Below, one piece after another: positions 8,726 through 17,708 of a stretch of 64,000 nucleotides of DNA (within the stretch, counting starts at the first letter, position 1; each line of letters begins with the position of its first letter). The stretch comes from Gimesia chilikensis (GTDB taxonomy: Bacteria > Planctomycetota > Planctomycetia > Planctomycetales > Planctomycetaceae). The stretch is taken from positions 868,001 to 932,000 of the forward strand of contig NZ_CP036266.1 in NCBI RefSeq assembly GCF_007744075.1, written 5' to 3'. Position numbers and translations under genes: made by a program. The notes below the pieces were generated by a model, which was not told the DNA's origin, searched no databases, and saw only the letters and a list, made by a program, of their open reading frames with translations.

Positions 8726-9865
8726 TCAACCGTGAAAGATCGCGGCCCGTGCCTGCTTCACCCGTTCGACGGCTGCCTCGGGCGTCTCACCCAGCACCGT
8801 CAGGTGTCCCATCTTGCGACCAATCCTCGATTCCTGTTTGCCGTACAGATGCACTTTCACATCGGGGAACTGTTTTAATGCATTCCAGTCGGGCGGACCC
8901 GGCTCCCAGTGATCGCCCAGCAGGTTCGCCATCGCCGCCGGTCCCAGTGACTGAGTCGAACCCAGCGGCAGTCCGCAAATCGCCCGCACCTGCTGCTCGA
9001 ACTGACACGACACGTGACCGTCAATCGTCAGGTGCCCCGAGTTATGAGGCCGCGGTGCAATCTCGTTGATCATCAACTGCTCGTCTGCGGTCAGAAAGAA
9101 CTCGACGCACAACACGCCCACCACATCCAGCCGCTCAAAGACGGCCCGCGTGATCTCCACGGCCTCCTGATTCACCTTCTCACTCTGCCCCGACGGAAAC
9201 ACCGAGATATCCAGAATGTGATTCGCGTGATCGTTCTTCATCGGACCATACCAGGCGAACTCGCCGTCCAGTCCGCGCACGCCCACCACTGACAGCTCGC
9301 ACGTATAATCGATGAACGCCTCCAGGATCGTCTCGTCTGCACCGACTTCCTTCCACGCCGACTCTGCTTCCTCAGGCGCGTCGATCTTGACTTGCCCCTT
9401 GCCGTCGTAACCCGACGTCGCCGACTTCAGCACCGCCGGACATCCCAGTTCGTCGATCGCGGCTTTCAGTTCCTCCACCGACTTCACCACCTTGAACGGC
9501 GTCACCGGAATCCCCGCGTCCCGCAGGTCCGACTTTTCCCGGATTCGGTTCTGGGCCACATGCAGCACATGCGCGCCCGGACGTACCGGCGCATATTGCG
9601 AAGCGGCGTCGGTCGTCACCGATAGCACGTTCTCGAATTCAAACGAGATCACATCCACGTTCTTCGCGAACTCCGCGACCGCGTCCAGATCGTCATACTC
9701 GGCGACCACTTCCTTATCGGCCACCTGGCCGGTCGGCGTCAGGCGCTCGGGAGAAAAGACGTGCACGTTATAACCCAGTCGGCGGGCTTCGATGGCGAAC
9801 ATCCGGCCCAGCTGGCCGCTGCCCAGCATGCCCAGGGTCGCTCCGGGGGGAATCAGCTCACTCAT
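8726..9865 (-). CDS. purK: 5-(carboxyamino)imidazole ribonucleotide synthase
   Basis: A 379-residue ATP-grasp enzyme of purine biosynthesis that carboxylates AIR with ATP and bicarbonate. It has the N-terminal [26 protein letters not shown] in the ATP-grasp core, and the metal-binding [16 protein letters not shown]. The length is normal. Its ATG overlaps the stop of purE by four bases (ATGA), so the two are translationally coupled in the order purE-purK. The product feeds directly into PurE. It is convergent with queE, 17 bases between stops. Confidence 0.96.
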   Translation of the reverse strand: MSELIPPGATLGMLGSGQLGRMFAIEARRLGYNVHVFSPERLTPTGQVADKEVVAEYDDLDAVAEFAKNVDVISFEFENVLSVTTDAASQYAPVRPGAHVLHVAQNRIREKSDLRDAGIPVTPFKVVKSVEELKAAIDELGCPAVLKSATSGYDGKGQVKIDAPEEAESAWKEVGADETILEAFIDYTCELSVVGVRGLDGEFAWYGPMKNDHANHILDISVFPSGQSEKVNQEAVEITRAVFERLDVVGVLCVEFFLTADEQLMINEIAPRPHNSGHLTIDGHVSCQFEQQVRAICGLPLGSTQSLGPAAMANLLGDHWEPGPPDWNALKQFPDVKVHLYGKQESRIGRKMGHLTVLGETPEAAVERVKQARAAIFHG

Positions 9866-10356
9866 AGTTCTGAATTTTCCAGTACGCTGTCGGTCTGATT
9901 CTGACAGAATTCCTTCATCTTCTCCCGCAGCTCAGGCCGCGAGTTACCCAGGATCCGGATCGCCAACAGCGCCGCGTTCTTCGCCCCCGATTCTCCAATC
10001 GCCAGCGTCCCTACCGGCACGCCTCCCGGCATCTGGACAATCGACAGCAGCGAATCCAGCCCCTGCAGGGCCCGGCTCTTCACCGGCACGCCCAGTACGG
10101 GCAGTACGGTCTGCGCCGCAACCATCCCCGGCAGATGCGCTGCACCCCCGGCACCCGCGATGATCACTTCGATCCCACGCTCCTCCGCGGTCTTGGCGTA
10201 TTCGTTCATCCAGTCGGGCGTTCGATGAGCCGAGACCACGCGGCACTCATGCGCCACGCCGAACTGCTCCAGCAGCGCGGCCCCTTCCCTCATCGTATCC
10301 CAGTCGGATTGACTGCCCATGATCACGCCCACCAGCGGGGGACTCTGTTCTGACAT
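9862..10356 (-). CDS. purE: N5-carboxyaminoimidazole ribonucleotide mutase
   Basis: A 164-residue class I PurE, converting N5-CAIR to CAIR. It shows [13 protein letters not shown], the [14 protein letters not shown] block with the catalytic histidine, and the loop [17 protein letters not shown]. The ATG at 10356 gives the standard N terminus. It is the first gene of the purE-purK operon. The presence of PurK and the bacterial class I motif agree on the two-step CAIR route. Confidence 0.96.
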   Translation of the reverse strand: MSEQSPPLVGVIMGSQSDWDTMREGAALLEQFGVAHECRVVSAHRTPDWMNEYAKTAEERGIEVIIAGAGGAAHLPGMVAAQTVLPVLGVPVKSRALQGLDSLLSIVQMPGGVPVGTLAIGESGAKNAALLAIRILGNSRPELREKMKEFCQNQTDSVLENSEL

Positions 10357-10604
10357 AATGGAACCTTCGTATTCGAGATAGCACGCCACCCACAGGGCAG
10401 CGAATTTCTAAGTAAGCTTGTGTTATTCAGCTTGGAAGTGGTCCCGATAATAATCAATTTTCTCACCCGGTTGGAGTCTGCCATCCCCTTTTTTTACCCC
10501 CTCTTTCCGACAAGTGCGTGTTCGTTTGACTTTCTGACCCCGCTGGTCTAGTGTGAAGAGCGATTAATCCATTCCCAGATGTGACATTTTGAAAGGATCT
10601 TCTT

Positions 10605-11600
<996 letters not shown>

Positions 11601-11635
11601 TACCAGAACAGAGCTTCGGTTAGATCTGCTCAAGC

Positions 11636-11670
11636 AAAACAGGGAGTGCGTCAGTCGTGCTCCCTGTTTT
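11636..11670 (+). terminator. Rho-independent terminator
   Basis: A perfect 11-base-pair stem pairs AAAACAGGGAG at 11636-11646 with CTCCCTGTTTT at 11660-11670. The loop is 13 bases and the descending arm ends in four T. It is 36 bases downstream of the TIM-barrel gene stop. Confidence 0.85.
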
Positions 11671-11712
11671 CGCGCGCATGGAATCATTAAAAACCTCCTG
11701 ACTATCACCGAA

Positions 11713-11745
11713 CACCGGGTGCCACAGTTGGCTTGCCCAACTGTG
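11713..11745 (+). repeat. Hairpin repeat with CACCGGGTGCCA head, copy 1
   Basis: The head CACCGGGTGCCA is followed by a perfect nine-base-pair hairpin, CACAGTTGG/CCAACTGTG, with loop CTTGC. A second copy is at 11949-11982. The stem sequences differ between copies by paired substitutions (T:A to C:G) that keep the pairing, so the folded form seems to be what is conserved. Confidence 0.75.
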
Positions 11746-11767
11746 CTCAGCAACCGCCCACCAACCC

Positions 11768-11845
11768 TGAGCGGCAAGGCGCTAGCCGCCGGTAAAGTTC
11801 TCCAGCGCGGATCCCAATTACCGGTGGCTAGCGCCATTCCGCTCA
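11768..11845. repeat. Inverted pair of TGAGCGG...CGCCGGTAAA repeats
   Basis: Two imperfect copies of a 28-base motif face each other. One is at 11768-11795 (starting TGAGCGGCAAGGCGCTAGCC) and the reverse copy is at 11818-11845, with a 22-base spacer. They could form a long stem. A third copy lies at 52319-52348, where its first three bases are the stop codon of the ada gene. These behave like REP/BIME-type intergenic repeats. Confidence 0.75.
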
Positions 11846-11853
11846 CATCAAAC

Positions 11854-11926
11854 GGGTAGCCCCGAATGCAATTCGGGGTGAGCGCAGCGAACAGGAAACT
11901 GTCAGAGCAAACACCCAAACGCCCCT
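11854..11926 (+). repeat. GGGTAGCCCCGAAT palindromic repeat, copy 1
   Basis: It begins GGGTAGCCCCGAATGCAATT, containing an eight-base-pair palindrome CCCCGAAT/ATTCGGGG with loop GCA. A conserved tail with GAGCGCAGCGAACAGGAAAC follows. Longer copies are at 12775-13003 and 13528-13753, another is at 14445-14510, and diverged inverted relatives are at 52378-52562. Confidence 0.85.
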
Positions 11927-11948
11927 GCCAACCACCCACCCCAACCAC

Positions 11949-11982
11949 CACCGGGTGCCATCTGTCGGCTCGCCCGACAGTG
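11949..11982 (+). repeat. Hairpin repeat with CACCGGGTGCCA head, copy 2
   Basis: Same head as the copy at 11713. The stem is CTGTCGG/CCGACAG around loop CTCGC. The rest of this gap (11983-12387) shows no gene or recognisable repeat. Confidence 0.75.
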
Positions 11983-12387
11983 ACGATCGAATCCACCATT
12001 CCCACATCAAACCACTGAACCTCCCCCACCTCTAAGTGCTCAAACTGACCTTGATCCCCTCTCCCCGTTGAATATTTTATTGCAATTGTGCTTCGCGCGC
12101 GAGGCGGACGATGCGTGCACTGGAACACGACGCTTAAGTGACTCAGATCCACCTGAATCGCCGTCGATTTTTCCCGTTTTTCACCAGAACAAAATGAACC
12201 GGTTCCCGCTGTCCCGTATGATTTCAAATCATTTCGCAGCACTTTCAACCAGACTCGCCACCCACTCACTGCAAACTCACCACCACTCACAGCAAAATCG
12301 AAGCAGAAACCCCTTGACCTCCCCCCGCCATTCACGATGATCTCCTTCATCAGCAACCGCCTCACATTCAAAACGCCTGGTACTTTC

Positions 12388-12434
12388 AACCATGTAGGGG
12401 CGGACCCATGTGTCCGCCCGCCGGTAAAAACACC
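12388..12434 (+). repeat. AACCATGTAGGGGCGGAC hairpin repeat, copy 1
   Basis: Contains the hairpin GGGCGGAC/GTCCGCCC with loop CCATGT, followed by CGCCGGTAAA. Further copies are embedded in the long units near 12888-12932 and 13629-13677. This one ends about 20 bases before the start of the next gene. Confidence 0.75.
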
Positions 12435-12454
12435 ACCAACCCAGGAAAACAAAG

Positions 12455-12757
12455 ATGAACTTAAACATCCTCATACAAACGATAAGCACCCCCCGCATGC
12501 ACCCCATCAATAACCTCGATCAGGAATACCGGTTCCGCATCGAAATCTGGAAAGAGCAGGGGACTTCACAATACTTTGCCACAGTCGAACGATCCTTTTA
12601 TTGCGATCTGCATGTCCTCTCGGCCAACACGACTGCCACCGAGATGATCCGCTCGGTCGAAGAACTGGTAGAGACGGAAGCAGAATTCTTCGACAGCGAA
12701 CAACTCGCCCTGGACAACGCACTCACAAAACTAAGTCACTTTTATGAACCGTTCTAA
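12455..12757 (+). CDS. Small protein of unknown function
   Basis: 100 residues, acidic, with no membrane segment. The ATG at 12455 has an AGGA site eight bases upstream. A second possible start is the methionine at residue 15, which begins the better-looking globular part ([19 protein letters not shown]). The middle has conserved-looking alternating hydrophobics and the C terminus is helical and acidic. No family was recognised. It is the first of three short plus-strand genes that alternate with long repeats. Confidence 0.55.
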   Translation: MNLNILIQTISTPRMHPINNLDQEYRFRIEIWKEQGTSQYFATVERSFYCDLHVLSANTTATEMIRSVEELVETEAEFFDSEQLALDNALTKLSHFYEPF

Positions 12758-12774
12758 TCTTCACCAGCAATCAA

Positions 12775-13003
12775 GGGTAGCCCCGAATGCAATTCGGGGT
12801 GAGCACAGCGAACAGGAAACCGTCAGAGCAAACTCCCAAACGTCCTGAAAAGTCCCACCCCCCCCCTCAGTGCTCACAGAACCATGTAGGGGCGGCCCCA
12901 TGTGTCCGCCCGCCAGGGAAAACACTCCCACCACAAAACCAGCCATTCTACCCGATCGCCTCTGCCCCACAGAGATGAAAACTGGTAAGCTGATCAATGA
13001 GCA
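12775..13003 (+). repeat. Long composite repeat unit, copy A
   Basis: About 229 bases in three modules. First is the GGGTAGCCCCGAAT palindrome, then the CATGTAGGGGCGG hairpin, then a tail running from CCAGCCATTC to GGTAAGCTGATCAATGA. It is nearly identical to the unit at 13528-13753, and the two are direct repeats flanking the gene at 13079-13555. It starts 18 bases after the stop of the upstream gene. Confidence 0.9.
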
Positions 13004-13078
13004 GGATACTTTAATGATGATCCCAAACGTGTTGATTCGATTGACTGAATATTAAAAACAACTGAGTGAGGTAGCACC

Positions 13079-13555
13079 GTGATTTACCTATGGGCACTGG
13101 GAGTCATATTTCTCTTTGTAATCCTGGTTCTGGTTTTTGGCATATTGGTAGAAACAGCATGGTCTCTGCTTGTCCGGTTATTTCGGGGCAAGGATCAAAA
13201 ACAGAGACCATTATTCAACCTTTCAATCGTTGAGTTTACTGCGATCTTCTTAATCCTGGGTTTCTTCTTCACGATCCTGTTCGCGGCAGTGAACCAGGCG
13301 AGATATACCGCCAATGAAGAAATACTCCTGCCAGAATTCACTCCCCTTAACCCTGCAAAAGGATGGACACAGGGGATGGCCCTTGGTTTCCCCGCGCTCG
13401 TCAGCATCATTGCTGCTCTAACCTGTATCAGTTTATTGTCACTAATCCGTTACCTGTTGCCTGAAAAGCTGAAGCCATACATTACCTGGAAAAAGTGGAA
13501 GGATAACTCAGTGAAGGAAAAAGTACCGGGTAGCCCCGAATGCAATTCGGGGTGA
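13079..13555 (+). CDS. Small membrane protein whose 3' end lies in a repeat
   Basis: 158 residues. It has one hydrophobic segment at 2-26, a second at 52-72 and a third near 102-125. Between the last two is a loop with ILLPEFTPLNPAKGW. This loop and the flanking membrane segments match the product of 33717-34007 (MILPEFPPFNPSNGW), so the two belong to one family, which I do not recognise. The start is a GTG at 13079 behind a GAGGTAG-like site. The last eight residues (GSPECNSG) and the stop codon are encoded by the repeat unit that begins at 13528, so the repeat appears to have replaced the native C-terminal codons. Confidence 0.65.
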   Translation: MIYLWALGVIFLFVILVLVFGILVETAWSLLVRLFRGKDQKQRPLFNLSIVEFTAIFLILGFFFTILFAAVNQARYTANEEILLPEFTPLNPAKGWTQGMALGFPALVSIIAALTCISLLSLIRYLLPEKLKPYITWKKWKDNSVKEKVPGSPECNSG

Positions 13556-13753
13556 GCGCAGCGAACAGGAAACCGACAGAGCAAACTCCCAAACGCCCTG
13601 AAAAGCCCCATCCCCACAGTGCTCACAGAACCATGTAGCGCGGACCCATGTGTCCGCCCGCCAGGGAAAACACCCCCGATCACAAAACCAGCCATTCTAC
13701 CCGATCGCCTCTGCCCCACAGAGATGAAAACTGGTAAGCTGATCAATGAACAG
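13528..13753 (+). repeat. Long composite repeat unit, copy B
   Basis: Same three modules and order as the unit at 12775-13003, with scattered substitutions and a few length changes. It overlaps the last codons and stop of the upstream membrane-protein gene. Its tail ends about 110 bases before the probable start of the next gene. Confidence 0.9.
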
Positions 13754-13862
13754 GCACTTAAATTCAAAGAACCATATGTCGAACCAGGAGAATCACTTCC
13801 GTGATCAAAAGCGGATGCCTGGCAGGTTATCGCTCCCACAGTTGAAAGCAGGAAATACAGCG

Positions 13863-14399
13863 ATGTATGAGGAAATTAAGCTCAAAATCGAAATGCTCGG
13901 GGGAGATCAGCTTCGAGATTATTTCCCCAATGATTCCTTTTTTGCCAGGTATGACTTTCGTTTCGGAAATTTTCAGTCTGGTCAAAAGCAGCTCCGGTCG
14001 GGGCGAGAGATTTCCATGATGGAGAAAAAAGAAATCCTCGCATCGACGCAACTTTCGGTATTGCGGATCTGTTTTGTGAACCAAAGTGACCGGGCACAAA
14101 AGTTAAACTTTCCATATGGTCCGTTTCGAGTTGACAGGATCGATCCAATCATTTCCGATCTCAACGGGAAACGGATCGAGAGCTGGCAATTCTTTTGGGG
14201 AAAATATAAACGTGCCGATCCGGTGATTAATGAATTACAATCAGACGAACAATTGTGTTTCGATCTGGTGGCATTTATCGATGGGAACAAATTGGTGTTT
14301 CCCTGGTATGAATATGAATTACAGCACGGAACGGAATACCTGATTCAGGTAGGGGACCAGGATATGCGTTCGAATCAGATCGGATGGTGGTTCGCATAA
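13863..14399 (+). CDS. Hypothetical protein, 178 residues
   Basis: A soluble, mixed alpha/beta-looking protein without signal peptide or membrane segment and with many aromatic residues toward the C terminus (FPWYEYEL, IGWWFA). The ATG at 13863 is preferred because AGGAA lies eight bases upstream. The frame stays open further back toward the repeat, and an ATG at 13815 is the alternative. No family was recognised. It is the last of the three small genes in the repeat-rich stretch. Confidence 0.55.
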   Translation: MYEEIKLKIEMLGGDQLRDYFPNDSFFARYDFRFGNFQSGQKQLRSGREISMMEKKEILASTQLSVLRICFVNQSDRAQKLNFPYGPFRVDRIDPIISDLNGKRIESWQFFWGKYKRADPVINELQSDEQLCFDLVAFIDGNKLVFPWYEYELQHGTEYLIQVGDQDMRSNQIGWWFA

Positions 14400-14444
14400 C
14401 AGAAACAGCAATCCGATCAGATCCAGCTCTCTCACATCAATCAA

Positions 14445-14510
14445 GGGTAGCCCCGAATGCAATTCGGGGTGAGCGCAGCGAACAGGAAACTGACAGGGCA
14501 CTCATCCGAA
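14445..14510 (+). repeat. GGGTAGCCCCGAAT palindromic repeat, copy 4
   Basis: Palindrome plus GAGCGCAGCGAACAGGAAAC tail, without the later modules. It starts 45 bases after the stop of the gene at 13863-14399 and lies in the leader of the LVIVD gene. Confidence 0.85.
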
Positions 14511-14628
14511 CGCTCCCTTGAAAGTCCCCACCTCCAGCCAAATTGACAAACCCTGCACAGCGAAACATAATCGAAAGTTGATTCCTGTGACCAGTCACTT
14601 TGAAAACCCTCCCGCAGAGCACACACTC

Positions 14629-16644
14629 ATGCCCACACGCCTCGCACTCCTCATCTGCCTCCTGGTCATCACCGCCCCCAACTCCCTCCCCGCTGCACCA
14701 ACAGAAACCTACGGCCCCGCATTAACTCCCCGGAAGGTCAACGGCATCGACGCCTGCCAGGCCGTCGCCGTGGTCGGCAACCGGCTCTATGCCACCGGTC
14801 GCGGCAAGTTCCACGTGCTCGACATCACCCAACCCGAAAAACCGGTCCCGCTCGGCGAACTCTCCGGCCTGGGCAACACCCGCCAGCTCTTTATCAAAGA
14901 CAACATCGCCTATATCACCGCCCGCCAGGATGGACTCTGGCTCGTCGATATCTCCGCTGCGAACAAACCACAACTGCTGAGCCACTACGACACCGTCGAA
15001 ATGGCCACCGGCATCAGTGTCTCCGGCTCCCTGGCCTTCGTCGCCACGCGACAGTACGGCGTCGAGATCATCGACGTCTCCAACCCCCGCGCCCCGCAAC
15101 ATGTCAGCATGCTGAAAACGGGCGAAGCCCAGTCCTGCTGGTCCCGCGACGGCATCCTCTATATCGGCGACTGGGCGCCCCGGAAACTCGTCATCGCCGA
15201 CGTCCGCAACCCGCGCCAGCCCACGATCATCAGCGAAGCCCCCCTCGACGGTTTTGGTGACGGCGGCTGCCTCCGCGGCAACTATTGCTTCGCCGCCACC
15301 GGACACCATTCACGGGGGAGCCGCGATGACGGCAAAGGGCACGGACTCGAAATCTTCAATGTCACCGATCCCGAAAAGCCGACGTTCGTCTCCCGCGTCA
15401 AGTTCCCGGCCTCCTATCACATCTCGAACGACATGTGGACCGCCCGCGTCGCCGGCGATCACTGTGTCGTCGCCGACACCTGGAACGGACTCTTCGTCGT
15501 CAACATTCACGATATGAAGCAACCGCGAATCGTCGCCCACGCTGTCCTGCCACCCAAATCAAAGAGTGACCACACCCCCGACCCCGTCGGCGGCATCGCC
15601 CTCGGCAAGGGAGTGATCTACGCCGCCGGCATCTTCACCGGACTCTACGTCGTCCCCGCGCCCGGCCTCGCCACTCCGGACGTTCCCGAACAGGACCGGG
15701 CACCCGAACTGAAACCCGCTCAAGGCAAAACCGGCGATCCCCGTTTCCTCAGCTACCAGCCCGGCGGTCAGGTCCGCTCTGCCACCGTCGTGGGCGACAT
15801 CGCCTGGGCCGCCTGCGGCAGTGCCGGAATTCATGCGGTGCAGCTCGGCAAAACCCTGGAGCCGGTCAGCGTGACCAAAGGGAAAGGCGAGGTCATGCAC
15901 TTGGCCGTCTCCGGTTCGCGACTCTACGCCGCCGAGAACGACGCCGGTCTCGCCATCTACGACATCGGCCCCGAATGGAAACTGACCGAAATCGGTCGCC
16001 TCCAGTTGAAGAACCGCAATGTGAAACAGGTCGCCTGTCCCGCCCCCGGTCGGTTCGCCTTATACCACTGGGGCAGCTCCGCCGTGGAGATCGCCGACGT
16101 CCAGGATCCCGCGCACCCTAAAGTGGTCTTGAAAGATTCCCAGGTCGGCCTGTTCTACGGCGATCAGCTGGTCCCCGAACTGCTGGGAGGCCGATACCTG
16201 GTCGCCTACTGGCACCGCAGCGGACCGGCCTGGTACGACGTCACCGGCGAGAAACCCGTTTACCAGGGCAACACACCCGACGAGCGGCGCTACAGCTTTA
16301 CCGACGGCGTCTGTCTACTGGATGACAAACTGCTGCTCATCAAACACGGCAAGCTGCAACTGTTAAACCCCGGCGACCAGCGCGAAGTCAGCCAACTCCC
16401 CGCCATCACAGTCCCCGGCCATCGTCTCCGCGGCCGCCCGACCACCGACGGCAAACAACTGGCCCTCTCCCGCCGCCCCGATCAACGTGTAGAACTCTAT
16501 GACATCACCGACATCCAGCACCCCAAACCGATCCGCGAATATGATCTTAAGGGACACCCCGGCGCCTGCCGCTTCTGGAACAGCCAACTCCTGATCCCCG
16601 CCGGGTATCAGGGTTTGTTGCTGGAACGGAAGACGGAGCACTGA
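14629..16644 (+). CDS. Secreted LVIVD-repeat beta-propeller protein
   Basis: 671 residues. The N-terminal signal peptide MPTRLALLICLLVITAPNSL is followed by about a dozen degenerate repeats of the LVIVD type, for example HVLDITQPEKP, WLVDISAANKP, EIIDVSNPRAP, EIFNVTDPEKP and ELYDITDIQHP. Such repeats fold into beta-propeller blades in surface or periplasmic proteins of marine bacteria. No catalytic motif was seen, so a binding or scaffold role is likely. The ATG at 14629 was chosen because it begins the signal peptide. Confidence 0.8.
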   Translation: MPTRLALLICLLVITAPNSLPAAPTETYGPALTPRKVNGIDACQAVAVVGNRLYATGRGKFHVLDITQPEKPVPLGELSGLGNTRQLFIKDNIAYITARQDGLWLVDISAANKPQLLSHYDTVEMATGISVSGSLAFVATRQYGVEIIDVSNPRAPQHVSMLKTGEAQSCWSRDGILYIGDWAPRKLVIADVRNPRQPTIISEAPLDGFGDGGCLRGNYCFAATGHHSRGSRDDGKGHGLEIFNVTDPEKPTFVSRVKFPASYHISNDMWTARVAGDHCVVADTWNGLFVVNIHDMKQPRIVAHAVLPPKSKSDHTPDPVGGIALGKGVIYAAGIFTGLYVVPAPGLATPDVPEQDRAPELKPAQGKTGDPRFLSYQPGGQVRSATVVGDIAWAACGSAGIHAVQLGKTLEPVSVTKGKGEVMHLAVSGSRLYAAENDAGLAIYDIGPEWKLTEIGRLQLKNRNVKQVACPAPGRFALYHWGSSAVEIADVQDPAHPKVVLKDSQVGLFYGDQLVPELLGGRYLVAYWHRSGPAWYDVTGEKPVYQGNTPDERRYSFTDGVCLLDDKLLLIKHGKLQLLNPGDQREVSQLPAITVPGHRLRGRPTTDGKQLALSRRPDQRVELYDITDIQHPKPIREYDLKGHPGACRFWNSQLLIPAGYQGLLLERKTEH

Positions 16645-16825
16645 GTATGACAAGATGAACCACAGCACGTAGGCGTGCAACTGCTCTGACACAAGGATAG
16701 GAAAACTGGTAACATGATGGATCGATTATTGCCAGCGAAATAGATTGATATATTAGCCCCTGATCATTTTCCTTCTGAGACTTTGAATTATTTTTAAATC
16801 AGATTTATCTAGCAGGTAAACAATT

Positions 16826-17671
16826 ATGTCTAACCCAAGAGAGGAGATCGAAAGATTTAATGAGGAACGTCGTGATTATTCAAATCGGTGGGGGGCAGAA
16901 AATGCACCAAATTTGGTGAATCAAGATAGTTATTCTTGGATGGCTAGCTTTATCGAAAGTCAGAAAAATGTGCTCGATATTGGATGTGGTGATGGGAGTG
17001 GAATTATTGAACTTGCTGAACGTGGTCATTCGGTAATTTCGATCGAAGAAAATCCATATTGTATCGAACAGGCAAGGCAGAACTGTATCAAAAGTAACAT
17101 AAAGGTAAATACCGTCTTACGTGGGGAAGTATCGTTGAAAGAAGGTATAACGAAGGTTTCTTATTCACCTGTAGGTTCTATAGCACAACCATTACCTGGT
17201 GAGGTACTTATTATAGAAGGAGATATTCTCAATGACGATGTTCTACTTCACTGGCTAATGACAGCTAATCTATTTAATGCAGTTACATGTTGGTGCATAG
17301 GAACATATGTAAAGAGATTGCATTCAACAAACGGGGCAAGAAATTACCGTCTATATATGGAAAATGCGGCGTATAATTTAGCCGATAAAGTGCTTCTCCC
17401 AGGGGGAGTTCTTCACTTTGTCCATCGAGTATTTTCACGTGGAGAGGAATTTAGTGTTGATGATAGAAATGATGAACTTAGGGCGAATAAAGAGATGGCA
17501 GAAGTCACATCGCTGATTGTAGATGAAGACTCGTTGATTTACCGTGATTTTTCACTTCCAAGAAATGAAAATGGTATTCCTCTTAGCCAAAGTATGGGTA
17601 CTAATTCTGGAGCTAGTCAAAGTAGTGGCTCCAAAAGTCAATTAGAGTCAATACAAGCCAGGAAACCTTAA
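16826..17671 (+). CDS. Class I SAM-dependent methyltransferase, AT-rich
   Basis: 281 residues. Motif I is VLDIGCGDGSG at about residues 49-59, followed by an acidic motif II (ISIEENP). The central region with ALLxPGGVLHFVHRVFSR-like spacing is typical of small-molecule or protein methyltransferases, and no DNA-methylase NPPY/DPPY motif is visible. The last 40 residues are low-complexity (Ser, Gln). Base composition and codon use are much more AT-rich than the flanks, as in the two genes that converge on it with a 37-base gap. Membership in the neighbouring defence-like module is possible but unproven. Confidence 0.75.
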   Translation: MSNPREEIERFNEERRDYSNRWGAENAPNLVNQDSYSWMASFIESQKNVLDIGCGDGSGIIELAERGHSVISIEENPYCIEQARQNCIKSNIKVNTVLRGEVSLKEGITKVSYSPVGSIAQPLPGEVLIIEGDILNDDVLLHWLMTANLFNAVTCWCIGTYVKRLHSTNGARNYRLYMENAAYNLADKVLLPGGVLHFVHRVFSRGEEFSVDDRNDELRANKEMAEVTSLIVDEDSLIYRDFSLPRNENGIPLSQSMGTNSGASQSSGSKSQLESIQARKP

Positions 17672-17708
17672 TCAAAAGCGGACCTCTTTACTTCGAAAAC
17701 TAAACCTT

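Noticed and set aside
11854-14510. Integron cassette array with attC sites
   Set aside because: The layout is similar, but the repeats lack the paired RYYYAAC and GTTRRRY ends of attC and no integrase gene is in the window.
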